In this document: positions 11,690 to 20,269 of the stretch, piece after piece
How positions within the stretch are numbered: position 1 is the stretch's first letter
Layout: each line of letters begins with the position of its first letter
From: Marinobacterium halophilum
Lineage (GTDB): Bacteria > Pseudomonadota > Gammaproteobacteria > Pseudomonadales > Balneatricaceae
Assembly: GCF_003014615.1 (NCBI RefSeq)
Contig: NZ_PYGI01000007.1
Coordinates: forward strand, 1-64,000
DNA: 64,000 bases
Reading direction: 5' to 3'
Translations under genes and position numbers: made by a program
Notes under the pieces: generated by a model
Seen by the model: only the letters and a program-made list of their open reading frames with translations
What the model was told of the DNA's origin: nothing
Database searches by the model: none

Positions 11690-12508
11690 ATGCAGGAACT
11701 GATCGCACAACTGAAACACAACCGCACTGGCCTGGTGATTGGTGGTTTGATCGGCCTGCTCAGTGGTGGTCCGGTCGGATTGCTGCTGGGCGGTACCGTC
11801 GGCTTTCTGTTGCAGCGTGCGCTGCGTCGCAAGTTGCAGGACTACAATCCGCAGCAGCTCTTTTTCCGCGCAACCTTCAGTGTTATGGGGCGGTTGGCAA
11901 AAGCAGATGGCCGTGTGTCCGAGCAGGAGATCCGTTTTGCCCGTGAGGTGATGACGCGCATGGGGCTTAGTGATGCCCGTAAGCGCGATGCGATCGCATG
12001 CTTTAATGAGGGCAAGGACGAGGATTTTGACTTAGCCCAAGTGCTGCGGCCGCTGTCGATTCTGTTACGCAATCGCGCGGCGGTGAAACTGATGTTCATC
12101 GAAATTCAGCTGCAGGCGGCGATGGCGGATGGCGAAGTCAGCCCGGCAGAGCAGGCTGTGCTCCAGCAGGTGTTTACGCTGCTGCAGTTTACGCCGGAAG
12201 AGGTCGAGTTGTTGATGTCACGGATGCGGGCGGAAGATGCCTTTCGACGTCATTCATGGGAGTCGCACCAGCAGAGCGGATTCAATTCGGCCGGTTTGCT
12301 TGAAGATGCCTATGGTGTGTTGGGCGTCAGTGCGGATGCCACTGATGCCGAAGTGAAAAAGGCATGGCGCAAGCTGATGAGTCAGCACCACCCGGACAAG
12401 CTGATTGCCAAGGGTGTACCGGAAGACATGGTGCAGCTGGCCAAGGAGCGAACGCAGGAAATTCAGGCAGCCTACGACCGAGTCAAGTCGGCTCGCGGGA
12501 TGCGCTGA
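11690..12508 (+). CDS. djlA: Co-chaperone DjlA (TerB-like and J domains)
   Basis: A 272-residue membrane-anchored DnaK co-chaperone. A Gly-rich N-terminal membrane segment lies at about 13-35. A TerB-like helical domain with two acidic repeats (LAKADGRVSEQE and AMADGEVSPAEQ) follows, and a C-terminal J domain carries the QHHPDKL motif. It stimulates the DnaK ATPase at the membrane. It starts 9 bases after murU and probably shares that transcript. Its last 26 bases overlap the convergent DUF3530 gene. The TerB-like fold is shared with terB at 22 kb but does not imply a functional link. Confidence 0.93.
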   Translation: MQELIAQLKHNRTGLVIGGLIGLLSGGPVGLLLGGTVGFLLQRALRRKLQDYNPQQLFFRATFSVMGRLAKADGRVSEQEIRFAREVMTRMGLSDARKRDAIACFNEGKDEDFDLAQVLRPLSILLRNRAAVKLMFIEIQLQAAMADGEVSPAEQAVLQQVFTLLQFTPEEVELLMSRMRAEDAFRRHSWESHQQSGFNSAGLLEDAYGVLGVSADATDAEVKKAWRKLMSQHHPDKLIAKGVPEDMVQLAKERTQEIQAAYDRVKSARGMR

Positions 12509-13463
12509 TCGGTTTGCTGCCGGGAGAGGTCTGAACCGGAAGCGATGGCGTTTCTGTTTTCTTGCCTCTGAGCTTGCGGCTGTCATCCAATATGATCCGT
12601 TCCAACAGTCCACGGACATGTCGCGTCAACCAGGGCATATCGGCTTGCCAGCCACGAAACGCACCGGGCAGACGGCTTTGGTGGTAGTGCTTCAGACTAG
12701 CGCGCTGGGCTAGCAGGCGCCGTTGGCGAGCGTCAGGCTCTGCGTTGGGATAGCCCGGCAATGGTGCATGATACAGATCGATCAAAGTACGCCGCCCGGT
12801 CAGGGGCAGAAGAGCCTCCAGGGACTGCTCGGTTTCGGGTGAGGGGCGTGGATCTATCAACAACAAATTGACGCCATCATCTTTGCCTTGTGCCCAGGCA
12901 GCACTCCAAACCGCGCTGCGGCCCATGCCGGTGATGATGCGCTGTCGTAGATCGGGGGCGCGCCGAACCAGTGTGTTGTGAGCTTCCTGTAGACGTTGTT
13001 GCATCTGCTGTGCAAAAGACATTGCCGGTGGTGTAGCATTTGAGCTTGGATCGGTATTTTCATCAACCGTCAGGTTTGTGGCTGTAGCAGTACCTGTCGT
13101 TTGAGCCGTGCGCTGCGGGGTTTGGTTGCTGGGCAGCTCAGGTGGCTCGACTGCAATGACAGTCCAGCCGTGTTCCGGTAAATAGGCCATGAGTGCGCGC
13201 ACCTGTTCCAGCCAGCTATTGCCGCTGCCAGGGTCCGGCAGCAACAATACAGCGCCCAAGGGCTTGGGTGTCATGGCCGGCCGATACAGCAGGCGAAACT
13301 GATCGCCCTCGACATTCACGTCTATCAGCTCATGGCTGCCGCCCAGTTGTTGCAGAATGTATGCCTGTGGGGTGTCACTACCGGCGCTGTAGCGCGGCAG
13401 GTCGGCGGCAGAGGAAGCGGGGGCGCTGATCAAGCAGGCCAGCACAAGGAGTCGTTTTAACAT
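12483..13463 (-). CDS. Exported DUF3530 (alpha/beta-hydrolase-like) protein
   Basis: A 326-residue protein with a signal peptide ([19 protein letters not shown]). The body resembles the DUF3530 family, with the strand-loop [18 protein letters not shown], an [11 protein letters not shown] segment and a [12 protein letters not shown] element resembling a nucleophile elbow. DUF3530 proteins look like alpha/beta-hydrolase relatives, but no substrate is known to me. The insert at about 110-140 is low-complexity Thr/Ala. Its 3' end overlaps the end of djlA by 26 bases in the opposite direction. Confidence 0.75.
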   Translation of the reverse strand: MLKRLLVLACLISAPASSAADLPRYSAGSDTPQAYILQQLGGSHELIDVNVEGDQFRLLYRPAMTPKPLGAVLLLPDPGSGNSWLEQVRALMAYLPEHGWTVIAVEPPELPSNQTPQRTAQTTGTATATNLTVDENTDPSSNATPPAMSFAQQMQQRLQEAHNTLVRRAPDLRQRIITGMGRSAVWSAAWAQGKDDGVNLLLIDPRPSPETEQSLEALLPLTGRRTLIDLYHAPLPGYPNAEPDARQRRLLAQRASLKHYHQSRLPGAFRGWQADMPWLTRHVRGLLERIILDDSRKLRGKKTETPSLPVQTSPGSKPISASREPT

Positions 13464-13513
13464 GCCGTGATTATCGGCTGATCATGGTTTGGCCGCAAGC
13501 ATGGATAGAGCTG

Positions 13514-13542
13514 CTGAATCCGACGCCCGCCTTGGGTACAAT
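13514..13542 (+). promoter_or_regulatory. Candidate sigma-70 promoter for rpe
   Basis: CTGAAT (13514-13519) and TACAAT (13537-13542) are separated by 17 bases and end about 30 bases before the rpe ATG. The -10 is good and the -35 matches only half of the consensus. Confidence 0.4.
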
Positions 13543-13573
13543 AGCGCCATTGTTAACCAGCGAACGAGTTCCC

Positions 13574-14248
13574 ATGGCCGACTTCAAAATTGCCCCTTCG
13601 ATCCTATCTGCCGATTTTGCCCGTTTGGGTGAAGAGGTTGAAAACGTACTGGCTGCCGGTGCGGATATTGTCCACTTCGATGTGATGGACAACCACTATG
13701 TGCCCAACCTGACGATTGGCCCGATGGTATGCAAGGCGCTGCGCAAACATGGCATTACTGCGCCGATTGATGCCCACCTGATGGTCAAGCCGGTGGATCG
13801 CATGATCGGTGAGTTCATCGATGCTGGTGCCAGCTACATTACCTTCCACCCGGAAGCCTCCGAGCATATCGACCGCTCACTGCAGATGATCCGCGATGGC
13901 GGCTGTCAGTCCGGTCTGGTATTCAATCCGGGCACGCCGCTGCACTACCTTGATCACGTGATGGACAAGGTGGACATGATCCTACTGATGTCGGTAAACC
14001 CGGGCTTTGGCGGCCAGAAGTTCATCCCGTCTACGCTGGATAAGCTGCGCCTGGTACGTGAGCGTATTGATGCCAGTGGTCGTGATATCCGACTGGAAGT
14101 GGATGGCGGTGTGGGTATCGCCAATATTGCCGAGATCGCGGCGGCAGGTGCGGATACCTTTGTGGCTGGCTCAGCCATCTTTAATACCGATGACTATGCG
14201 GCCACGATTGCGGCAATGCGCGCAGAGCTGGCCAAGGTTGGCGGCTGA
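13574..14248 (+). CDS. rpe: Ribulose-phosphate 3-epimerase
   Basis: A 224-residue TIM-barrel epimerase of the pentose phosphate pathway that interconverts ribulose-5-P and xylulose-5-P. Landmarks are the N-terminal [14 protein letters not shown], the metal ligands in [12 protein letters not shown] and [17 protein letters not shown], and the catalytic Asp in LEVDGGV. I start at ATG 13574 (MADFKIAPS), the usual family start, and not at the longer upstream frame. Its stop overlaps the gph start by one base (TGATG). Confidence 0.97.
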   Translation: MADFKIAPSILSADFARLGEEVENVLAAGADIVHFDVMDNHYVPNLTIGPMVCKALRKHGITAPIDAHLMVKPVDRMIGEFIDAGASYITFHPEASEHIDRSLQMIRDGGCQSGLVFNPGTPLHYLDHVMDKVDMILLMSVNPGFGGQKFIPSTLDKLRLVRERIDASGRDIRLEVDGGVGIANIAEIAAAGADTFVAGSAIFNTDDYAATIAAMRAELAKVGG

Positions 14249-14928
14249 TGCGTAGTCTGTTCAACGGTGAACTGCCACGGTGTGTCATGTTTGATCTGGA
14301 TGGCACCCTGGTAGACAGCGCGCTGGATCTGACCGCGGCTGTGGATAACATGCTGCAGGCACTGGGACGGGTGCCTGCAGGTGAAGCGCAGGTGCGCCAG
14401 TGGGTCGGCAACGGTGCGCCGGTGCTGGTGATGCGTGCGCTCAGTGGCGAGATGCATCCGGCTGATGATGCGGTGGAGCCGGAACTGTTTCAGGCGGCGT
14501 TCGATGTCTTCCTGGCGGCGTACACTCAAAGCAACGGCCGTTACAGCAAATTGTATCCCGGCGTGGAAGAACTGCTGGTACATCTGCAACAGGCAGGTGT
14601 ACCCATGGCGGTCGTCACCAACAAGCCGATGGCCTTTACCACGCCGTTGTTGAAAGCACTGAAAATCGATCACTACTTCGATCAAGTGCTGGGTGGTGAC
14701 AGTTTGCCAGTGAAAAAGCCGGATCCGCTACCGCTGCTGACCGTGCTGGAAGCCTCCGGCTGTGCATCGGAGTGGGCGCTGATGTTGGGCGATTCCCGTC
14801 ATGATGTTGATGCGGCGCGTGCTGCAGGCTGTCCGGTCGTGTGTGTCAGCTATGGCTATAACCATGGTGAACCGGTGGAAAACTGCTCACCGGATCGGGT
14901 TGTGGACAGTTTCGTTGAGTTGATTTAA
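14248..14928 (+). CDS. gph: Phosphoglycolate phosphatase
   Basis: A 226-residue HAD-superfamily phosphatase that removes phosphate from 2-phosphoglycolate, for example after DNA repair. Motif I is MFDLDGTLVDSA, motif II lies in VVTNKP, and motifs III/IV are KKPDPLP and MLGDSRHDVDAA. It is coupled to rpe by a one-base TGATG overlap, the usual gammaproteobacterial pair. In Pseudomonas trpE follows, whereas here the Ter locus begins about 120 bases later. Confidence 0.94.
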   Translation: MRSLFNGELPRCVMFDLDGTLVDSALDLTAAVDNMLQALGRVPAGEAQVRQWVGNGAPVLVMRALSGEMHPADDAVEPELFQAAFDVFLAAYTQSNGRYSKLYPGVEELLVHLQQAGVPMAVVTNKPMAFTTPLLKALKIDHYFDQVLGGDSLPVKKPDPLPLLTVLEASGCASEWALMLGDSRHDVDAARAAGCPVVCVSYGYNHGEPVENCSPDRVVDSFVELI

Positions 14929-14989
14929 AGCTGACGGTATTTGAGTTTTCAGGTTGTGTGGGATCGACTTTTATCCTGTTTAGCTAAGT

Positions 14990-15006
14990 GATAACGTACT
15001 GTTATC
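14990..15006. promoter_or_regulatory. Candidate operator: inverted repeat before the Ter locus
   Basis: GATAAC and GTTATC form a perfect 6-bp inverted repeat separated by 5 bases, 42 bases upstream of the first Ter gene. The 17-bp size and position suit a dimeric repressor site. No cognate regulator gene is seen in the locus, so the role is inferred. Confidence 0.35.
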
Positions 15007-15028
15007 TTCATACCCACTGTTTGTATCA

Positions 15029-15043
15029 GCACACGGAGTGTGC
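15029..15043 (+). promoter_or_regulatory. Small hairpin holding the ribosome-binding site of the first Ter gene
   Basis: GCACAC-GGA-GTGTGC is a perfect 6-bp stem with a 3-base loop. GGAG, the only Shine-Dalgarno candidate for the ATG at 15048, spans the loop and the first stem base, so folding of the mRNA could limit initiation. Confidence 0.35.
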
Positions 15044-15047
15044 CTTC

Positions 15048-16187
15048 ATGAAAGTTATTGCTTTAGGCGCAAATGTCTCCATACCAAGTAGTAAATGTAC
15101 CTGGATGCTGACGTCAGCCAAGCACTCCTCTCTGGGTGAATATGCCGCTCTGGCCCTGTTGCCGGTTGATGCCAAGCGCCAGCCGCAAGGCAGTCCAGCA
15201 CTGTTTCATGTTGAGCAGTCATGGATGGAGTGGCAAGGCGATCCGCATACACCTCGTTGTGATATTGACCTCGACAAACTTCCTGATGGAAGTGATCGAG
15301 TACTGCTGGTGTTGTACACATTTTCTGCCCAAGGGCCTGTCAGCGAACTTGCAGGTGTGAAATTGCAGGTGAATGCTCAGATTGAACATGAAGTCGATCT
15401 GAGTGGGCATGGTGACGCAGCAATGATCATCGGAGAGTTCTACTGTCGTGCAGAGCAGTGGAAGTTTCGTGCGTTGGCAGAAGGGTCGGCCTATGGATTG
15501 GCGGCATTGGGACGCAGGTTGGGCATAGATATTGATGATGCTCATCCACGTAAAAGTGCAGAGGCTTCTCGACTCGGAGGGGCGCCTGCGCAGGCCAGCG
15601 GTTCAGGCTTTGCTGTGACACATAATCGTATTTTGACATGTGCGCATGTTATTGAAGGCATGAGCGATATCTATATCACTTCGTTTGAAGGACGCTACCG
15701 GGCAGAACCGGTGATGGTTGATCGTCAGAACGACTTGGCGCTGCTGCGCGTTCAAGATGTACCTGCGCTGATACCTGTTGTATTCAAAAACGGTGTGGGT
15801 TGTCAGTTGGGCGAAAAAATAGTGGCTTTGGGTTTTCCGCTGTCCGGGTTGGCGGGTGGCGGGGTGCATGCGACCAGTGGAGACGTATCTGCTCTGTTTG
15901 GCTTGCATAATGATGCCAGTCTGTTGCAATTCACCGCACCTATTCAACCGGGTTCTAGCGGTAGCCCTGTGTTGGATGGCTCTGGCGCTGTGATCGGTAT
16001 GGTTACATCGACAGTACCCGATGCTCAGAACATGAATTTCGCTGTGAAATCCGTGTTATTGGTCGCTTTTCTCGCGGCCTGTGGTGTCGACATACCTTCG
16101 AACTCCCTCAACCGGGATTGCCCCACTGCGGAAATGATCCGCACGCTTCAACCCTCTTTGTGGCGTATTGAGGCGAGAAATACATAA
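15048..16187 (+). CDS. TerD-like domain fused to trypsin-like serine protease
   Basis: A 379-residue fusion. Residues 1-160 resemble a TerD domain: GANVSIP at the start, IIGEFYCRAEQWKFRALAEG matching the '[18 protein letters not shown]' end of TerD. The Ca-binding [12 protein letters not shown] loop is lost. Residues 185-345 form a trypsin-fold protease with His200 (TCAHVIEG), Asp229 (RQNDLALL) and Ser304 (GSSGSPV). No signal peptide or membrane helix is visible, so it should act in the cytoplasm. I start at ATG 15048 (MKVIALGANVS), with GGAG 10 bases upstream. It opens the Ter locus, 11 bases before the PRTase gene. The target is unknown, and a stress-triggered protease role is an inference. 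Confidence 0.82.
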   Translation: MKVIALGANVSIPSSKCTWMLTSAKHSSLGEYAALALLPVDAKRQPQGSPALFHVEQSWMEWQGDPHTPRCDIDLDKLPDGSDRVLLVLYTFSAQGPVSELAGVKLQVNAQIEHEVDLSGHGDAAMIIGEFYCRAEQWKFRALAEGSAYGLAALGRRLGIDIDDAHPRKSAEASRLGGAPAQASGSGFAVTHNRILTCAHVIEGMSDIYITSFEGRYRAEPVMVDRQNDLALLRVQDVPALIPVVFKNGVGCQLGEKIVALGFPLSGLAGGGVHATSGDVSALFGLHNDASLLQFTAPIQPGSSGSPVLDGSGAVIGMVTSTVPDAQNMNFAVKSVLLVAFLAACGVDIPSNSLNRDCPTAEMIRTLQPSLWRIEARNT

Positions 16188-16198
16188 ATTTTCTGAGC

Positions 16199-17335
16199 AT
16201 GAATTACATGGATAGCATCACATCCCCCGAAAGACATAATGTGCAGCTGATGCGTGGTCAGCTGGAAGTCATGGTTGATCATGCAGTTATTGAACCTGAT
16301 CGCTTGTTTGATATTGCTGAGCGTCGGAATCCCCGGCGAGCCTTTCTATTTGTATCCAAAGTGTTAGGTCGTCACATTCCTGCACGCCCATCGCTGATGT
16401 CAGCCAGCGCTCAGCAGTTGGCTGATGGTATACCGGCTGATTTGCCCGGGCCCGTCTTGGTGGTGGGTATGGCAGAAACGGCTGTCGGTCTTGGTGCCAG
16501 TGTGCACCGTGCTTTCAGTACAGACCGTGATGATGTGGTTTACCTGACCAGCACTCGACACCCGCTGGGTACTGAACTCTTTACTCGATTTGAAGAAGAG
16601 CATAGTCACGCGAGTGCTCACCTTATCCACATGCCTCAGGACGATACACTCCGAGCGTTGATGTTGAATGCTCGCTCACTGGTCATGGTGGACGATGAGG
16701 CTTCAACCGGGAAAACATTTATTAATCTTTATCAAGCCTTGGTGAATGCAGGCTTGAAGCATGTTGAGCGAGTCGTGACATGTGTGTTGACGGACTGGTC
16801 ATCCGGCAGTGTCGGTGAGTCGATCGGGGTTCCTGTGTCTCAAACGTCCCTGTTACAGGGGCGCTATCAGTTTATTGAAGATCCTGAAGCTCCTCTGCCA
16901 GAAATGCCCGAAGTCGCGACGGTATCTGCCGGGGAGTGGCCGGTTCGCCCCGACAATGACTGGGGACGGCTGGGGACGCGTAATGTAAATGACACGCTGG
17001 CTCCAGGACTTCAGGTTCGTCCGGGTGAGCGTGTGCTTGTTGTTGGCACAGGGGAATTTGTATGGCGGCCTTTTTTGCTGGCTGAGCGTTTGGAGCGTGA
17101 AGGCGCTGACGTATTCTTCAGTTCTACGACGCGTTCTCCGATCGCTCGCGGTCATGCGATCAAGCATGCGCTTGCGTTCACGGATAACTACGGCCTTGGT
17201 ATTCCCAATTATCTTTATAACGTCCGTCCGGGTGAATTTGATCGAGTGTTGATCTGCTCGGAAACATCCGCTCAAGCCGTTAGTCGAGAGCTAACGGAGA
17301 TATTGCAGGCAGAGGTGATCGTAGATGCAGGCTGA
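16199..17335 (+). CDS. Ter-associated phosphoribosyltransferase with C-terminal TRSP domain
   Basis: A 378-residue protein. The PRPP-binding loop LVMVDDEASTGKTF (161-174), with the acidic pair and TGKT turn, identifies a type I phosphoribosyltransferase. The C-terminal part (about 275-378) carries the namesake TRSP motif at 311-314, which follows PRTase domains in Ter loci. It presumably joins a base-like group to ribose-5-phosphate in the proposed nucleoside-like metabolite pathway. The substrate is unknown. The next gene overlaps by 11 bases, so translation is coupled. An alternative start is ATG 16208. Confidence 0.82.
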   Translation: MNYMDSITSPERHNVQLMRGQLEVMVDHAVIEPDRLFDIAERRNPRRAFLFVSKVLGRHIPARPSLMSASAQQLADGIPADLPGPVLVVGMAETAVGLGASVHRAFSTDRDDVVYLTSTRHPLGTELFTRFEEEHSHASAHLIHMPQDDTLRALMLNARSLVMVDDEASTGKTFINLYQALVNAGLKHVERVVTCVLTDWSSGSVGESIGVPVSQTSLLQGRYQFIEDPEAPLPEMPEVATVSAGEWPVRPDNDWGRLGTRNVNDTLAPGLQVRPGERVLVVGTGEFVWRPFLLAERLEREGADVFFSSTTRSPIARGHAIKHALAFTDNYGLGIPNYLYNVRPGEFDRVLICSETSAQAVSRELTEILQAEVIVDAG

Positions 17336-18083
17336 GCGCCCATTAGTGTTTGTTGATCTTGATGACACTCTGTTCCAGACGGCTCGCAAAATGCTGCAGG
17401 GGGCTTCCCGGTATACCGCCACCCTCGATGCAGAAGGGCAACCTAATGGCTATATGAGTTCAGTGCAGAAAATGTTTGCCGATTGGTTGCTTGCCAGCGC
17501 AGATGTCGTACCGGTTACTGCTCGAAGCACCGATGTTTACCGAAGGGTTGTTCTGCCTTTTACCCAAGGAGCCGTGTGCTCTCATGGCGGTATTATCCTC
17601 CGTGCTGATGGCACACCGGATCAGGATTGGGCGATGCAAATGGCAGCTACACTGGAGCCCTTGCAGGAGCGGCTTCATGCCTTGACTGTCCATATCCTGG
17701 AAGCAGGAGAGATGATTGGTGTGTCATTGCGTACATGGGTCGTTGAGGAAGCGGGTATAGGCCAATATGTAGTGGCGAAGCACAATGGTGCTGGGGACGC
17801 CGTGTTAGGTGACGTATTGGCTGTAATCAAAGCCAAAGGTCTGGTAGCCGGTATGCATGTCCACCGTAACGGGAATAATTTGGCACTCCTTCCTGTGGGT
17901 TTAGAGAAAAAACATGCCGTACAGGAATGGCTGCGCAGGGATAGAGAAATACATGGAGAGCGTCCTGTTCTGGGAATGGGTGACAGTATTACTGATCTTG
18001 GCTTCATGCAGTCATGTGATTTATGGGCAACCCCTTCGGGCAGTCAGTTGGCTGCTCTGGTAGAGGATAATAGTCATGACTGA
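17325..18083 (+). CDS. HAD-family hydrolase of the Ter enzyme module
   Basis: A 252-residue haloacid-dehalogenase-fold hydrolase. Motif I is VFVDLDDTLF (Asp11 nucleophile, Asp13 acid/base), motif II is VVPVTARST, and motif IV is GMGDSITDLGFM. The size and cap arrangement resemble Cof-type sugar phosphatases. In Ter loci such a HAD protein is proposed to dephosphorylate the PRTase product. It overlaps its upstream and downstream neighbours (11 and 8 bases), so the four enzyme genes are probably made in step. The substrate is not known. Confidence 0.85.
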   Translation: MQAERPLVFVDLDDTLFQTARKMLQGASRYTATLDAEGQPNGYMSSVQKMFADWLLASADVVPVTARSTDVYRRVVLPFTQGAVCSHGGIILRADGTPDQDWAMQMAATLEPLQERLHALTVHILEAGEMIGVSLRTWVVEEAGIGQYVVAKHNGAGDAVLGDVLAVIKAKGLVAGMHVHRNGNNLALLPVGLEKKHAVQEWLRRDREIHGERPVLGMGDSITDLGFMQSCDLWATPSGSQLAALVEDNSHD

Positions 18084-19173
18084 CAAACTGGCTGCGCTGG
18101 AAACGGTAGGCAGTGGCAGTTATGCCACTGCCGATGTGCATTTTCTGTTGCGCGCTGTAGAAGTCGATACAACGGATATCGAAGAAAAGGAGCGCTTGAT
18201 ACAGAGCGGTCAAAAGCATTATTCCGACATGATAAGTTTGGAACGTCCGCCTTCTGAGATGCACATGGCACTGTATACGCAGGCAATGGAGCGCAACAGC
18301 TGCCGAATGTCCAAGGATATACAGTCGTTGGCGCAAGCGTTACACACTTTGTATGCTGGAGAGCCTTTGGCTCTGGTGTCGTTTGTCCGTGCAGGCTTGC
18401 CGCCTGGGGTGCTTTTGCGCCGTGCGCTTGAAGGGATGGGCCTAACAACGCGACATTACGGTATTAGTATCGTGCGTGACCGGGGGATCGATACCGTTGC
18501 ACTGGACGCTGTAATCGAAGCTCATGGCGCAGCTAATATTGTTTTCGTGGATGGATGGACTGGCAAGGGAGCTATTGCCGGTGAATTGCAAACGGCACTC
18601 AGTCAAGATCCACGTTTTCCGGAGAAGCCTCGACTCGTAGTACTGGCCGATCCGTGTGGGCGTGCCTGGCTGGCGGCTTCTGCAGATGACTGGGTTATTC
18701 CGTCCGGCATTCTGGGGGCTACTGTTTCCGGGCTGGTATCGCGATCTATCTGGCCGACAGATGACGGCCTGCATGGCTGTGTTGTTTATGAGCATCTGCG
18801 GGAGCATGACATGACCCGTGCGTTTATTGATCATATCGACGCCGAACGGGTGCAATTGGGGCCAGTTGCTTCAGCGACGCCGTGGAGTGAGAGTAAAAAA
18901 GAGTCCCTCCAGATCAAGGCTTCAGGGGTCATCAGCATGCTGGCCGAGCGCTTTGATGTCACTAACGTCAATAGAATAAAACCAGGCATTGCAGAAGCGA
19001 CTCGTGCTGTATTGAGGCGGGTTCCTGACCGTGTTCTGGTACGTGATCGCGGGGATGCTGATGTGCAGTTGTTACAGTATCTGACTGATCGGGCTGGCGT
19101 CGCAGTCGAAGAGGTGGGCGATGATATTGCGCCATATAAAGCCGTTACCATTATCAAGGCGGTAGGCCAATGA
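18076..19173 (+). CDS. StiP-type phosphoribosyltransferase with PELOTA RNA-binding domain
   Basis: A 365-residue protein. The N-terminal 260 residues resemble the family annotated as 'StiP' or 'cysteine protease StiP', which carries a PRTase-like fold: VSFVRAGLPPGVLL, then VFVDGWTGKGAI (157-168), which is a PRPP-loop variant. The C-terminal about 50 residues (DRVLVRDRGDADVQLLQYL ... VTIIKAVG) match the PELOTA-type RNA-binding domain found in Ter modules. It could make or modify a base-ribose bond, or act on an RNA; neither is shown. Starts and stops overlap the flanking genes by 8 and 4 bases. The protease label in databases is probably historical, as no catalytic set is evident. Confidence 0.8.
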   Translation: MTDKLAALETVGSGSYATADVHFLLRAVEVDTTDIEEKERLIQSGQKHYSDMISLERPPSEMHMALYTQAMERNSCRMSKDIQSLAQALHTLYAGEPLALVSFVRAGLPPGVLLRRALEGMGLTTRHYGISIVRDRGIDTVALDAVIEAHGAANIVFVDGWTGKGAIAGELQTALSQDPRFPEKPRLVVLADPCGRAWLAASADDWVIPSGILGATVSGLVSRSIWPTDDGLHGCVVYEHLREHDMTRAFIDHIDAERVQLGPVASATPWSESKKESLQIKASGVISMLAERFDVTNVNRIKPGIAEATRAVLRRVPDRVLVRDRGDADVQLLQYLTDRAGVAVEEVGDDIAPYKAVTIIKAVGQ

Positions 19174-20132
19174 GCATGCCTTCACCTTATGCATTGGGTG
19201 CCACCCTTTACATGCCAGCCACCCGCGGAGATCTGCTGGATGTAGTGTTTCGTGACAAGCTTCCCTCGCTTAGATCTCTGGTGATATGTCTGGAAGATGC
19301 GGTGGCCGAGATCGATGTGGCGACGGCCTTGGCTAATCTGTCTCGACTGTTAAGCGCAATCGACCAGCGGGGAGGGCGTCTTGAAGAGGGGCCCTTGCTA
19401 TTTGTACGACCCCGCGATGCGAAAATGGCCGAGATACTGAATGAGTGGTCATTGATCAAACATGTCGATGGCTTTGTTGTGCCCAAGCTGACGTTGGGAA
19501 ACCTTTTATCTTGGCAGAAGGCGGTAACGAATCCAGAACTTTGCCTGATGCCTACACTGGAAACACCGGATGTTTTCAGTCCGGAATCCATGACGAATCT
19601 GGCCGAAGCGCTTCAGGAAACCCTTCACGACCGTATCATAGCGCTAAGGATTGGAGGGAACGATCTACTAGGTGGGTTGGGGCTGCGGCGCAACCCGGTT
19701 ACGACGCTTTATAGCACACCGATGAGCTATGTGATCTCGATGCTTTCAGGCGTGATGGGGTCGCACGGTTTTGCGCTGACAGCACCGGTGTTTGAGCAGC
19801 TATCGACGCCGAGGCTTCTTGAGCAGGAGCTGGAGCTTGATGTGGCGCATGGACTTGTTGGAAAAACAGCGATTCATCCGGATCAGATCGATATTATTCA
19901 CGATAAATTGCGTGTCAGCCTGGATGATCTGAATTCGGCACGCCAGATTGTTCAGGAAAAAACGACAGCGGTATTCAAGCATAACGATGCAATGTGTGAG
20001 CCTGCGACGCATTACAAATGGGCTACCAATATATTGGAACGCGCCAAGTGGCATGGGGTTCAGCAGCCGTGTGAGAGACATGGTCGCGAGCCTTTTCAGG
20101 TGCAGGCGCGTGTGGCAGATTTCGGCTGCTGA
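19170..20132 (+). CDS. HpcH/HpaI-CitE-like C-C bond lyase of the Ter module
   Basis: A 320-residue TIM-barrel enzyme resembling CitE/HpcH aldolases. LYMPATRGDLL, the acidic CLEDAV segment, LFVRPRD, MPTLETPD and the C-terminal GLVGKTAIHPDQIDIIH motif are all visible. In Ter loci this C-C lyase family accompanies the PRTases and HAD hydrolase. It presumably cleaves or forms a C-C bond in the shared metabolite. The start overlaps the previous stop by 4 bases (ATGA). About 137 bases without a gene follow before terZ, so the second half of the locus may have its own promoter, but I could not pick one. Confidence 0.85.
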   Translation: MSMPSPYALGATLYMPATRGDLLDVVFRDKLPSLRSLVICLEDAVAEIDVATALANLSRLLSAIDQRGGRLEEGPLLFVRPRDAKMAEILNEWSLIKHVDGFVVPKLTLGNLLSWQKAVTNPELCLMPTLETPDVFSPESMTNLAEALQETLHDRIIALRIGGNDLLGGLGLRRNPVTTLYSTPMSYVISMLSGVMGSHGFALTAPVFEQLSTPRLLEQELELDVAHGLVGKTAIHPDQIDIIHDKLRVSLDDLNSARQIVQEKTTAVFKHNDAMCEPATHYKWATNILERAKWHGVQQPCERHGREPFQVQARVADFGC

Positions 20133-20269
20133 TGGCTTCTTGGCGTATAAAAGGCTGTCGAAAGCATAATAAGTAGATGGCCAGCAGCCCAAACGATTGA
20201 ACGAAATAGCCGAACTTGATGTCGGTAGAAATGCGAACTCAAATTACTAACGTAACAAGGAATGTGAAA

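Noticed and set aside
18076-19173. Cysteine protease function for the StiP-type protein
   Set aside because: The family label exists, but the sequence shows a PRPP-loop-like VFVDGWTGKG and a PELOTA domain and no evident Cys-His catalytic set.
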